Both the position numbers and the translations under genes were made by a program. Below are positions 8,778 through 15,451 of a stretch of 35,043 bases of DNA, one piece after another. A model generated the notes under the pieces. That model was not told the DNA's origin and made no database searches. It worked only from the letters and a program-made list of their open reading frames with translations. How positions within the stretch are numbered: the stretch's first letter is position 1; every line of letters starts with the position of its first letter. Source of the DNA: a virus; the IMG/VR virus record IMGVR_UViG_3300042450_001005, positions 1 to 35,043 of that record; one strand, written 5' to 3'.

Positions 8778-9784
8778 TGCCGATTTATCGCAGTTTGATG
8801 GGTGTGGCTAGAGGCAGCGCAGCACCAGGCGCACTAATCGGTACTACTACAATAGCGACTGGGTCTACTCCTTACGGCATTTGCATTTCTGCCGATGGTA
8901 CAAGCGTATACGCAACTAATTCCATATCCAACACAGTTTCGATTTTTACACGCAATACAACTAGCGGCGCACTAAGTGGCACGACCACAATTGCGTCTGG
9001 AAGTAGTCCCTACAACGTTTGCATTTCTGCCGATGGAAAGAACGTTTACGCAGCTAACGCCGGTGGCGCCACAGTTTCTATCTTTACTCGCAATACAACT
9101 AGCGGCGCACTAAGTGGCACATCAACTATTGCTGCGCCTGGTCCAAGAAACGTTTGCATTTCTGCCGATGGAAAGAACGTTTACGCAACTAATTGGTCTA
9201 ATGCCAAAGTTTCGATTTTTACACGCAATACAACTAGCGGCGCACTAAGTGGCACGACTACAATAGCGACTGGCGCAAACCCCTACGGTGTTTGCATTTC
9301 TGCCGATGGAAAGAACGTTTACGCAACTAATTTTGTATCAAGCACAGTTTCGATTTTTACACGCAACACAACTAGCGGCGCACTAAGTGGCGGGACTTCA
9401 ATAGCGACTGGCGCAAACCCCTACGGTGTTTGCATTTCTGCAGATGGCACTAGCGTTTACGCAGCTAATAGCAGTGGCAACACAGTCTCGATTTTTACAC
9501 GCAATACAGCTACCGGCGCACTAAGCGGCACTACTACAATAGCGGCTGGGTCTAGTCCAAGAAGCATTTGCATTTCTGCCGATGGAAAGAACGTTTACGC
9601 AACTAACGCCGGTGGCGCCACAGTTTCTATCTTTACTCGCAACACAACTAGCGGCGCACTAAGTGGCGGGACTTCAATAGCGACTGGTTCTAGCCCATAC
9701 GGTGTTTGCATTTCTGCCGATGGTGCAAGCGTATACGCAGCTAATAACGGTGGCAACACAGTCTCAATCTTCACTCGGAGTTAA
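8777..9784 (+). CDS. Seven-bladed beta-propeller (YVTN-type) virion or adhesin protein
   Basis: This 335-residue protein is almost entirely seven tandem units of about 46 residues, each with the pattern GALSGTTTIATG..PYGVCISADGKNVYA, then N, and ending in TVSIFTRNTTS. Seven units make one closed propeller of the YVTN/lactonase-like type. Only about 17 residues precede the first blade and there is no signal peptide. The start at 8777 overlaps the fibre stop (TAATG), with GGAGG at 8760-8764; the longer in-frame start at 8744 lies inside the fibre gene and is less likely. Position after the fibre suggests a receptor-binding or fibre-tip role. No metal or catalytic residues were identified, so enzyme activity is not claimed. 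Confidence 0.8.
   Translation: MPIYRSLMGVARGSAAPGALIGTTTIATGSTPYGICISADGTSVYATNSISNTVSIFTRNTTSGALSGTTTIASGSSPYNVCISADGKNVYAANAGGATVSIFTRNTTSGALSGTSTIAAPGPRNVCISADGKNVYATNWSNAKVSIFTRNTTSGALSGTTTIATGANPYGVCISADGKNVYATNFVSSTVSIFTRNTTSGALSGGTSIATGANPYGVCISADGTSVYAANSSGNTVSIFTRNTATGALSGTTTIAAGSSPRSICISADGKNVYATNAGGATVSIFTRNTTSGALSGGTSIATGSSPYGVCISADGASVYAANNGGNTVSIFTRS
8825..9782 (+). repeat. Seven tandem ~138-bp coding repeats
   Basis: The propeller gene consists of seven near-copies of a 138-bp unit. Segments such as TTTGCATTTCTGCCGATGG and CTAGCGGCGCACTAAGTGG recur with few changes. The low divergence suggests recent expansion or gene conversion, and the units could recombine to change blade number or sequence. 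Confidence 0.9.
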
Positions 9785-9787
9785 CCC

Positions 9788-10147
9788 ATGCAATACGCAA
9801 AAATAAACGGTGACACAATCTTAGAGTTTCCATCCTATCCACACGCCAACCACCCGCAGACTAGCTTTGCAGAGGGCTGGACTGGTGGCGATGTGGAAGG
9901 ATCAACCTATGTCCTAGTTGAAATTGAGGACACACCGCAAACGGATCACCTCACACAAGACACGGAAGTTGAAGCACCGAAAAAGGTAAAGGGCAAATGG
10001 TCAGTGAAAACCAAAGTCAAAGATATTTCGGCAGAGGAAAAAGCGAAACGCAAAGCGGATAAGGCAGAGCGTGACGCAGAGCAAGAAGATAACTTTTTAA
10101 CCAAAGCCGAAATTAAAGCTATCCGCAAATTACTCAAGGCGCAGTAA
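9788..10147 (+). CDS. Tail fibre assembly-like protein
   Basis: A 119-residue protein with GGAG at 9777-9780 and ATG at 9788. The N-terminal half (YAKINGDTILEFPSYPHANHPQTSF) resembles tail fibre assembly chaperones, which begin with similar short beta segments and lie downstream of fibre genes. The C-terminal half is highly charged Lys/Glu/Ala helix, probably coiled-coil (about residues 78-119). It may help fold or attach the fibre or propeller protein. The family assignment is by pattern and position only. Confidence 0.55.
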   Translation: MQYAKINGDTILEFPSYPHANHPQTSFAEGWTGGDVEGSTYVLVEIEDTPQTDHLTQDTEVEAPKKVKGKWSVKTKVKDISAEEKAKRKADKAERDAEQEDNFLTKAEIKAIRKLLKAQ

Positions 10148-10163
10148 CCCGAAAGGCAACACG

Positions 10164-11678
10164 ATGAACCTCTTCCTATGGCTCTTGCTCTTTTCCCAGA
10201 TCGAGGCCACCTCCGTTGAGGGTGGTCGCACCTCTCCTGATGGCGCCGAGGAAATCCAAATCGATCTCCCCGGATCGCAGCAAATGAAGAACACCGGAGG
10301 CAAAGACGGCGCGGGCCTTTGCGTCTTCACCAGCATCGAGCACGCAGGGCGCTGGCAAAATGTGGATAGCATCCTCGGACTACAGCAGAAGATGACAAGA
10401 GAGCAGGGTGGTGGCTACCCTTCCAAGGTCGAGAAGATGCTCGCTAAATACTGCGACGGCGCACAGTATCTTCAGTACGAGGGAAGCGACCCCGCACTTA
10501 TTAAGCTTGCACTCACTACGGGTCGGATGCCCTCGGTTACTTATGGCTACTCACCCAGGTACTCAGGCAAGATCGCACACATGGTCAACGCAGTACACCT
10601 CACAGAAAAATGGGCAGCGATCCTAGATAACAACTTCCCGGGGGAAACCAAGTACGAATGGATGAGCCCTAGTGAGTTCAAGAAGAGATGGGTCTCGGGT
10701 GGTGGCGGCTGGGCCGTGGTCGTGATTGCACCCCCGCCTCCCCCGATGCCGTACAACGAGGGCGAACCGGTCAAAGTCTACGGGCAGAAATGGGGCACAC
10801 CCTCGAGCGCTGCGGTCGTAGCGCCTTATGAGTGGCGCATCATCGATGCCGATCAAGCGGCCCTTTACAGCGCAGGTAAGCAACTCGGCGTCTGGATCAT
10901 GGCGAGGCAATGCTACCGGGAACTATTGCCCGACGGCAACTGGTCATCAGACCAGGAGCTCGCCCCGTTCCCGCCTCCCGCATCACACCTCGCAAAGATC
11001 ATCGAACAACAGGAACAAAACTTCGGACTCGATCGCTCACGCATCGACTCAGGCGTGGAAAAGTTCTGGCTCGGGGGTCGAGAGGTCACCCGCAAACAAG
11101 CCTACTCCGCAATCGAGGGCAAGGGCAAAGACCTCATCGATGATCGGGAAAAGCTTCGGCTAACTGTAATCGGCACGCCGTCTGAATGCAAGGCAGTGAT
11201 CGCAGATCTCGAAAGCAACCCCGCACTGAGTGTGTTTGTTGACACTCTCTTGGTGCAGTCCTACCGGCCCGACAACTGGGCAGTCAAGGAACTCGGGTTC
11301 CTTCCCGGTACACCCCGCATCATGGTGCAGGGTGGCCCAGATTCACGGGGCGCGGGCAAAGTGCTACACAGTCAACCCGATTACAATGGCGGGGCTAATG
11401 CCCTTGCTGATGCCCTTAGAAGGGTAAGGCCTGACTACGATCCAAATAAGGATGTTGACAAACGAAAAGCCCCCGCAAAGCCCACCTCCCCTGACGCTGG
11501 CAACAGCACCATCGCACTCGTTGTGATGTTGTTGGCAGGCGGGTTAACCGTGGCGGGTTTCCCTGCGTTGGCATCCCTAGTGCGCATTGGTGGCACGATG
11601 TTCGCACCCAAGCCTCCCGAGGTCGTGGTGGAAACTGTAAAGAGGAAAGTCGTAAAGCCAAGAAAGAAAAAGGTTTAG
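10164..11678 (+). CDS. Secreted/membrane cysteine-peptidase-like protein, candidate endolysin
   Basis: A 504-residue protein with a hydrophobic signal-like N-terminus (MNLFLWLLLFSQIEA). Residues 45-160 look like a papain/C39-type cysteine peptidase: Cys53 in DGAGLCVFTS follows a Gly-rich lead, His139 lies in GKIAHMVNAVHL, and Asp155/Asn156 follow in the AAILDNN segment, giving a plausible Cys-His-Asn/Asp set. A second region from about 200 to 430 is not recognised. A hydrophobic segment at about 448-475 and a Lys/Arg-rich tail end the protein. It lies directly before the holin-like gene, so cell-wall or peptide cross-link cleavage during lysis is the favoured role; a virion-associated peptidase is an alternative. 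The end of the gene may be frameshifted (see findings). Confidence 0.6.
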   Translation: MNLFLWLLLFSQIEATSVEGGRTSPDGAEEIQIDLPGSQQMKNTGGKDGAGLCVFTSIEHAGRWQNVDSILGLQQKMTREQGGGYPSKVEKMLAKYCDGAQYLQYEGSDPALIKLALTTGRMPSVTYGYSPRYSGKIAHMVNAVHLTEKWAAILDNNFPGETKYEWMSPSEFKKRWVSGGGGWAVVVIAPPPPPMPYNEGEPVKVYGQKWGTPSSAAVVAPYEWRIIDADQAALYSAGKQLGVWIMARQCYRELLPDGNWSSDQELAPFPPPASHLAKIIEQQEQNFGLDRSRIDSGVEKFWLGGREVTRKQAYSAIEGKGKDLIDDREKLRLTVIGTPSECKAVIADLESNPALSVFVDTLLVQSYRPDNWAVKELGFLPGTPRIMVQGGPDSRGAGKVLHSQPDYNGGANALADALRRVRPDYDPNKDVDKRKAPAKPTSPDAGNSTIALVVMLLAGGLTVAGFPALASLVRIGGTMFAPKPPEVVVETVKRKVVKPRKKKV

Positions 11679-11750
11679 AAGAAAGTTATTACGAGGCGGT
11701 TGATAAATGGAAATTTCAGCAGACGATGAACGAATAATAAGGAGTGCCTC

Positions 11751-11972
11751 ATGGATAAGCTTAAATCGGGTTGGAAAACTTCAGAGTTCTGGACGACGCT
11801 CGTCCTCCAGGGCGTTTCGTTAGCGGTGATCGTGGGCATGGTTAACGGAACCGAGAGTGCAACGCTCACGGATTCGTTGACCAAAATGGTCACCGCCATT
11901 TTTACCCTCGCCATTTCTGGTGGCACCACTCTCGCCTACATCAAAAGCAGATTCGATCTTAAAAACAAATGA
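11751..11972 (+). CDS. Holin-like small membrane protein
   Basis: A 73-residue protein with two hydrophobic segments (about residues 14-31 and 45-62), a short charged N-terminus and a basic C-terminus, which is the holin plan. TAAGGAG ends 6 bases before the ATG. It follows the candidate endolysin gene and its stop overlaps the next small gene by ATGA. Holins form the membrane lesion that times lysis. The call rests on topology and location; no diagnostic motif exists. Confidence 0.65.
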   Translation: MDKLKSGWKTSEFWTTLVLQGVSLAVIVGMVNGTESATLTDSLTKMVTAIFTLAISGGTTLAYIKSRFDLKNK

Positions 11973-12118
11973 CTACCTTCCACAGGGTCATCACTGGAAT
12001 GCTCGTCGCATGGTGCCTCTGGTTCACCCTCTATGGTGGTTGCCACTGCTACAGTGATAGACCTTTCCTTAAGCTCGCAAAGCTCCTCCTCTGGCTCCTC
12101 GGGTCTCTCGCTCTCTAG
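11969..12118 (+). CDS. Short membrane protein, possible second lysis protein
   Basis: This 49-residue gene begins in an ATGA overlap with the holin-like stop and ends at TAG 12116-12118. The product is strongly hydrophobic, with one segment near residues 8-24 and another near 35-49, plus a Cys-rich turn (YGGCHCYSD) between them. It could be an antiholin, a second holin subunit or a spanin-like component. The Cys context is not a proper lipobox. Evidence for expression is the overlap and the coding-like composition only. Confidence 0.45.
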   Translation: MTTFHRVITGMLVAWCLWFTLYGGCHCYSDRPFLKLAKLLLWLLGSLAL

Positions 12119-12131
12119 ACAGGGAACACAC

Positions 12132-12482
12132 ATGGAAGAAGACCCTTGGTTGAAACACTTAGAGCAATGCTACAGCGACCGTGATAACGGCGCCAAGGCT
12201 TCCGACCCCGAAGACTTGCGCACGCTGATGCTACGGAGGTTAGTGATCACCTTCGGCGTCGATTCGGATTATGTCAACAGCTTGATGCCGTTACTGATCC
12301 AGCAGTTCGTCATTGAATACGCGAGACACGGCTCGAGCAAGAAGTGCTTTGAATCCCTCGATGATAACTTCATCGACTTGAGCGACCCCCGCTTTCAGGT
12401 CAAGCTCAAGAAGATCAGACGGGGCCGAGGTAATGACCCTTACGAAATACCACCAAAAACCAAAGGCAAACTGGATGGCTGA
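12132..12482 (+). CDS. Hypothetical protein
   Basis: A 116-residue protein starting at ATG 12132 behind AGGGAA (12121-12126). In-frame ATG codons further upstream overlap the preceding membrane gene and add a Ser-rich stretch, so they were not used. The protein is acidic at the N-terminus, helical and hydrophobic in the middle (residues 45-65), and basic and disordered at the C-terminus. No family is recognised. It overlaps the next gene by 8 bases, so the two are probably co-translated. Confidence 0.6.
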   Translation: MEEDPWLKHLEQCYSDRDNGAKASDPEDLRTLMLRRLVITFGVDSDYVNSLMPLLIQQFVIEYARHGSSKKCFESLDDNFIDLSDPRFQVKLKKIRRGRGNDPYEIPPKTKGKLDG

Positions 12483-12930
12483 GATTACCTGCATCACCTG
12501 CGGAGAACGCAAACCACACCGGGCCAAGGGGCTTTGCATTAAGTGCTATGATCGCATACCACGCAGGCTCATCACCTGCATCTCATGCGGAGAGCGCAAG
12601 CCCCACGAGGCGAGGCAACTCTGCCGCCAATGCTATAAGAGCACGGGGCCTGACACGCCGAAGATGTCGCACTCGCTCGGGTGCGTCAAGGCAGAGGAGG
12701 AGAACAAGCGAGACTCACTGCGGGTGCCACCACTCGGGCCGACGCTAGCACGACCGGGCAGCGAAGAAAAAATCCAAGTCCTCATCGCCAGGCACACCCG
12801 CTTTGAGACACTCTATCACCCGCATGACTGCGTGATCCCGAAGGAGCTTGAAGGTGGTGGCAGCAAGCGCATCGATGGCGGCTGGCATAACGGGGCACAG
12901 ATCTTCCACACCCCCGATCTCGATGACTAG
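12475..12930 (+). CDS. Tandem zinc-ribbon protein
   Basis: A 151-residue protein carrying two near-identical CxxC...CxxC zinc-binding units at the N-terminus: CITCGERKPHRAKGLCIKCY and CISCGERKPHEARQLCRQCY. Short zinc ribbons with the KPH-A-GLC-CY pattern are frequent in phage accessory genes and are assumed to bind nucleic acid or protein. The remaining ~100 residues are not recognised. The start at 12475 overlaps the previous gene by 8 bases; the upstream in-frame ATG at 12433 is deep in that gene and less likely. Confidence 0.65.
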   Translation: MAEITCITCGERKPHRAKGLCIKCYDRIPRRLITCISCGERKPHEARQLCRQCYKSTGPDTPKMSHSLGCVKAEEENKRDSLRVPPLGPTLARPGSEEKIQVLIARHTRFETLYHPHDCVIPKELEGGGSKRIDGGWHNGAQIFHTPDLDD

Positions 12931-13147
12931 CCAGACCCAGCGAATGTCCCTGGTCGAATCCATTGCGAACACGGGCGCAGGCTTTCTTGTTTCCCTACTC
13001 ATCCAGATTTCACTCTTCTCAATAATGGGAATCGAAACCACGACCGGGCAAAACCTGACCATGAGTGGGGTGTTCACCTTGGCCAGTCTGGTGCGGGGCT
13101 ATGTGATGCGGAGACTCTTCCTGCACTGGGAAGAGGTCGCAGGTTGA
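12923..13147 (+). CDS. DUF7220-like small membrane protein
   Basis: A 74-residue protein with the pattern SQTQRMSLVESIANTGAGF, a hydrophobic segment, TTGQNLTMSGVFTLASLVRG and an RRLF-type C-terminus. This matches a small two-helix membrane family very common in phages (DUF7220, named from memory). Two membrane segments lie at about residues 14-33 and 44-60. The ATG overlaps the stop of the zinc-ribbon gene by 8 bases. Function is unknown. Confidence 0.75.
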   Translation: MTSQTQRMSLVESIANTGAGFLVSLLIQISLFSIMGIETTTGQNLTMSGVFTLASLVRGYVMRRLFLHWEEVAG

Positions 13148-13201
13148 GGGCAACCCGAGAAAAATTGCGACCACTTCCACGCTGGGGAAGGGGTCGGAGG
13201 T

Positions 13202-13220
13202 TGACGGAAGTCTGACGGAA
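13202..13220 (+). repeat. Paired TGACGGAA repeats
   Basis: TGACGGAA occurs at 13202-13209 and 13213-13220, 11 bp apart, and again at 13425-13432 beside the integrase promoter. One helical turn of spacing on the same face suggests protein binding sites, for example for an excisionase or repressor. TTGACG at 13201-13206 with TTTTAA downstream could also be a weak promoter. Confidence 0.4.
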
Positions 13221-13234
13221 TTGCTTTTAAAACC

Positions 13235-13264
13235 ATGCGTAAACCTGCATAAAGATGCGTAAAG
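13235..13264 (+). repeat. Three 10-bp phased repeats near attP (candidate arm sites)
   Basis: ATGCGTAAAC, CTGCATAAAG and ATGCGTAAAG follow one another without gaps, giving the pattern NTGCRTAAAN at exact 10-bp spacing. An inverted near-copy (TTTAACGCA) starts at about 13268. They lie some 80 bp from the attP core and upstream of the integrase gene, so arm-type integrase or excisionase sites are the best guess. Confidence 0.5.
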
Positions 13265-13286
13265 AATTTAACGCAAAAGCCTACAA

Positions 13287-13333
13287 AAAGCCTGCAACAA
13301 ACGCTATCAGCAGCGGGCTTTTCGTGTTGTCTT
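13287..13333 (+). terminator. Possible terminator upstream of attP
   Basis: AAAGCC (13287-13292) pairs with GGCTTT (13316-13321), with TGC/GCA continuing the stem past a 3-base bulge. Only four T residues follow directly, then a second T-run at 13331. This is an imperfect intrinsic terminator that could end the late transcript before attP. Confidence 0.4.
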
Positions 13334-13342
13334 TTTTCTCGG

Positions 13343-13387
13343 TTGGGGTGGAAGAGGTCGCAGGTTCAAATCCTGTATCCCCGACTA
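13343..13387 (+). other. attP core: 3' half of a tRNA-Pro(GGG) gene
   Basis: The sequence reads as the 3' part of a tRNA: anticodon loop TTGGGGT with anticodon GGG (13343-13349), anticodon stem 3' strand GGAAG, variable loop, T-arm GCAGG-TTCAAAT-CCTGT (13360-13376), acceptor strand ATCCCCG (13377-13383), discriminator A (13384), then CTA. The 5' half is absent. A C-G first pair, A73 and anticodon GGG fit tRNA-Pro. Phages that integrate into tRNA genes carry exactly such a 3' fragment to restore the gene, and the integrase gene starts about 120 bp downstream. Confidence 0.85.
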
Positions 13388-13416
13388 GACTTATGGCGAA
13401 TTTGGAAAATTAAAAA

Positions 13417-13453
13417 TCCGTCATTGACGGAAAGGCTTCAAAGGCCCTATGAT
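13417..13453 (+). promoter_or_regulatory. Integrase promoter with overlapping palindrome
   Basis: TTGACG (13424-13429), 18 bp, then TATGAT (13448-13453) make a strong sigma70-type promoter. The -35 box lies in a perfect inverted repeat, TCCGTCA-T-TGACGGA (13417-13431). This arrangement suits repression by a dimeric DNA-binding protein. The half-site is shared with the repeats at 13202 and 13213. Confidence 0.65.
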
Positions 13454-13460
13454 GTTAACC

Positions 13461-13487
13461 GTCTTGCAGGGATTTCCCCAGCAAGAC
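13461..13487 (+). promoter_or_regulatory. Integrase leader hairpin with CsrA-like site
   Basis: GTCTTGC (13461-13467) pairs perfectly with GCAAGAC (13481-13487). The 13-base loop contains AGGGA, an ANGGA motif, within TTGCAGGGATTT (13464-13475), which matches most of the CsrA consensus RUACARGGAUGU. The hairpin ends 8 bases before the integrase Shine-Dalgarno AGGAG (13496-13500). The phage encodes its own CsrA, so translational control is plausible. Confidence 0.5.
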
Positions 13488-13507
13488 AACATCACAGGAG
13501 TCGACGC

Positions 13508-14731
13508 ATGAAGCGAACCCCCAAATTCTGCCACCATAAGGGCACCGACCGAGGTTATGCTACTGACCCTCGGACGAAAAAAGAAATCTGGTTCGGCCCT
13601 TGGGGCCTAGCCAGCACAAAGCAAGCTTACCTCCGCTGGGTGGCGGAGCTGCTCAGCGAAGAGGTTACGCCCCGCGTCGCCCCTGCGAACGAGCCAGTCG
13701 TTGCTGACTTGGTCAACGCCTACATCAAACACGCCGTTGTCTACTACCGAGACCCAGTCACAGGTAAGCCCACATCGCAACTCGGCGTTGTCAAATCCGC
13801 ACTGAGAGAACTCGATCTTTACCTTGAGATGAAAATTAAAGACTTCACCCCATCGGTGTTGTTGGCAGTTCGTGCTGGCATTGTGAACCGTGACATCATT
13901 CCAAAGTCGGAAGGCGCACCAAGAAAAAAACTTTGCATCTCTTCCGTGAATGGTGCCATCGTCAAGATCAGGCAGGTGTTCAAGTTGGGTGTTGAATGGG
14001 AACTGGTGCCGATTGAAACCTACCAAGCGCTGGCGTGCGTGCAGCACCTCAACTGGCGTACCGCCCCAACACTTCGCAACCCCGACAAGATCACCCCAGT
14101 GCCTACCGAGTACTTCGACTTGATCATGCCATTATTGAAACCACTCTATCAGGCAGTTCTAAAAGTGCACATCGAAACAGGCATGAGGGTGAAGGAGTTG
14201 TGCTCGATGCGGTGGTCAGAGATCACCGAGGTTGAACCAGGCATCTGGTGCTACTCACCGGCAGAGCATAAGAACTCCCACCGAGGCGATACCCGAATGA
14301 TCTTTATGAACTCTACCTTCATCGATCTTATGCGCTCCGTCAGGAAACCCCTATGGGACGAGGACGCAGTCTGGTGCCAGCGTGGTGTTGGTCGCAATGC
14401 TGGCCATAGCGGAATGATCAGCGCCGACTCCTACGCTAGAGCCATCGAGGGGGCACAAAAAAGATACAACGAAGGCAGACTTGCTAGGGAAGCGGGCAAC
14501 CGAACCGACCGGAAACAGGCGTACAAAGTAGCAACCAAGAAGCGCGTCCCAATGGAGCACTGGACACCGCTCCAGATCAGACACACAGTCGCAACCCAGA
14601 CGAGAAAGACTCACGGACTCGAAGGAGCACAAGCAAAACTAGGTCACTCGACCATTGACGCAACGCAGATTTATGCCGAAAAACGCAACGATCTTGCTCG
14701 AGAGATGGCACGGAGCGTAGCCCGAGGGTAA
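13508..14731 (+). CDS. int: Tyrosine recombinase (phage integrase)
   Basis: This 407-residue site-specific recombinase would integrate the phage at host tRNA-Pro. Visible catalytic elements are Arg227 in TGMRVKELCSMRW, Arg358-His359 in LQIRHTVAT, Gly379-His380 in LGHS, and the nucleophile Tyr389 in TQIYAE. The N-terminus (KRTPKFCHHKGTDRGY, then WFGPWG) and the LQIRHTVATQTRKTHGLEGAQ...LGHSTIDATQIYAE block are the style usual in planctomycete integrases. A core-binding domain spans about residues 60-170. The ATG has AGGAG 7 bases upstream; an in-frame extension back to 13343 only translates the attP tRNA fragment and was rejected. Confidence 0.93.
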   Translation: MKRTPKFCHHKGTDRGYATDPRTKKEIWFGPWGLASTKQAYLRWVAELLSEEVTPRVAPANEPVVADLVNAYIKHAVVYYRDPVTGKPTSQLGVVKSALRELDLYLEMKIKDFTPSVLLAVRAGIVNRDIIPKSEGAPRKKLCISSVNGAIVKIRQVFKLGVEWELVPIETYQALACVQHLNWRTAPTLRNPDKITPVPTEYFDLIMPLLKPLYQAVLKVHIETGMRVKELCSMRWSEITEVEPGIWCYSPAEHKNSHRGDTRMIFMNSTFIDLMRSVRKPLWDEDAVWCQRGVGRNAGHSGMISADSYARAIEGAQKRYNEGRLAREAGNRTDRKQAYKVATKKRVPMEHWTPLQIRHTVATQTRKTHGLEGAQAKLGHSTIDATQIYAEKRNDLAREMARSVARG

Positions 14732-14846
14732 ATAGTGCCAAAAATAATTTAAAATAATTTAAATATTTTATATAGATTTGGTGATCAATAGTGTTATCTT
14801 AATTTTTCTACGAACGACTTCCCCAGTTACTAAGGATATTTCGCCC
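14732..14846. promoter_or_regulatory. A+T-rich spacer after integrase
   Basis: This 115-bp stretch is very A+T-rich, with repeated TAATTTAAA motifs at 14745-14765. It probably holds the promoter of the downstream regulator-like gene, but no convincing -35/-10 pair could be fixed. AAGGAT at 14832-14837 is the ribosome site for the gene at 14847. Confidence 0.3.
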
Positions 14847-15257
14847 ATGAGTTTGATTTTTGAGATGGCAATAGAAAAAGCGGCAAAAGAAGCAATGCAT
14901 AATTATCTATACAATGATTCGGAGGGCACTTCCGGTGGCGGGTATAATGATTCTGCGGTGCTAAATGTAGTAGCTAAAAGGAGAGATAGTAAAATGTCTT
15001 GGATGGATTTTTCAGACGAAGAACTAAAAATTGTGAACGAAGTCGAACGCAACCCTGGCATGAAGGGCGACCAAATAATTAAATTCATGAGCGTCCATAA
15101 CCCTACAGGCACGGGTGTGACTTGCGAAGCCGCTGTCACTAAGGGTCTATTGTCGAATCTCGTAAAGCGAAAAGTCCTCATCTCAAACGAAGGCTATACC
15201 CTTAACGATTCAAGTACCCCCCCCCCCTGTAAACTACCCATCTTACCACCCGCATAA
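14847..15257 (+). CDS. Putative winged-helix regulator
   Basis: A 136-residue protein behind AAGGAT with 9-base spacing. Residues about 50-118 have a winged-helix-like plan: FSDEELKIVNEVERNPGMKG, DQIIKFM, a recognition-like helix in CEAAVTKGLLSNLVKRK, and a short wing (VLISNEGYTL). Standing alone in A+T-rich DNA just after the integrase and followed by a strong terminator, it could be the lysogeny regulator, but this is inference. The 3' end contains an unusual run of eleven C residues (15217-15227) coding for three prolines. Confidence 0.5.
   Translation: MSLIFEMAIEKAAKEAMHNYLYNDSEGTSGGGYNDSAVLNVVAKRRDSKMSWMDFSDEELKIVNEVERNPGMKGDQIIKFMSVHNPTGTGVTCEAAVTKGLLSNLVKRKVLISNEGYTLNDSSTPPPCKLPILPPA
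15217..15227 (+). repeat. Poly-C tract (C11)
   Basis: Eleven consecutive C residues lie in the last 15 codons of the winged-helix gene. One extra C would give an immediate TAA after Pro-Leu; one fewer gives a different 9-10 residue tail. Such tracts are slip-prone. Confidence 0.85.
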
Positions 15258-15283
15258 CTAAGTGCTTTAACGCAAAACAAATC

Positions 15284-15315
15284 AAAGCCCAGCGCTCGAA
15301 ACGCTGGGCTTTTTT
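15284..15315 (+). terminator. Strong intrinsic terminator after the regulator gene
   Basis: AGCCCAGCG (15286-15294) pairs perfectly with CGCTGGGCT (15302-15310), extended by AAA/TTT, and is followed by five or more T residues. It insulates the lysogeny region from the early operon. Confidence 0.9.
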
Positions 15316-15376
15316 CGTTTCTACACTTCAATAATAATACTAATCCTATCGCTATTATCTTCTAGTAATACCGCAG

Positions 15377-15405
15377 TCGTACCGCTTTCGTACCAGAGTC
15401 GTACC
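15377..15405 (+). repeat. Three TCGTACC repeats at 11-bp spacing
   Basis: TCGTACC starts at 15377, 15388 and 15399, one helical turn apart, with a related TACC at 15369 and an inverted GGTA at 15408. These sites lie upstream of the early operon, before the DUF1580-like gene. They look like operator sites or short iterons. Confidence 0.55.
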
Positions 15406-15451
15406 ACGGTATGCTTGAGAAATAATTTCAAATATACAAGATTACCCGTGT

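Noticed and set aside
13343-13384. A complete tRNA gene
   Set aside because: Only the anticodon-loop-to-3' half is present; no D-arm or 5' acceptor strand lies upstream.
13343-13507. In-frame N-terminal extension of the integrase (starting MGWKRSQVQILYPRL)
   Set aside because: It translates the tRNA-Pro fragment of attP and the promoter region. The real start at 13508 has AGGAG at 7 bases.
14778-14846. Longer winged-helix protein from an upstream in-frame start
   Set aside because: The region is A+T-rich leader without a ribosome site; ATG 14847 has AAGGAT at good spacing.
15377-15405. A short CRISPR-like array
   Set aside because: Seven-base repeats at 11-bp steps have no spacers of useful length; operator sites explain them.
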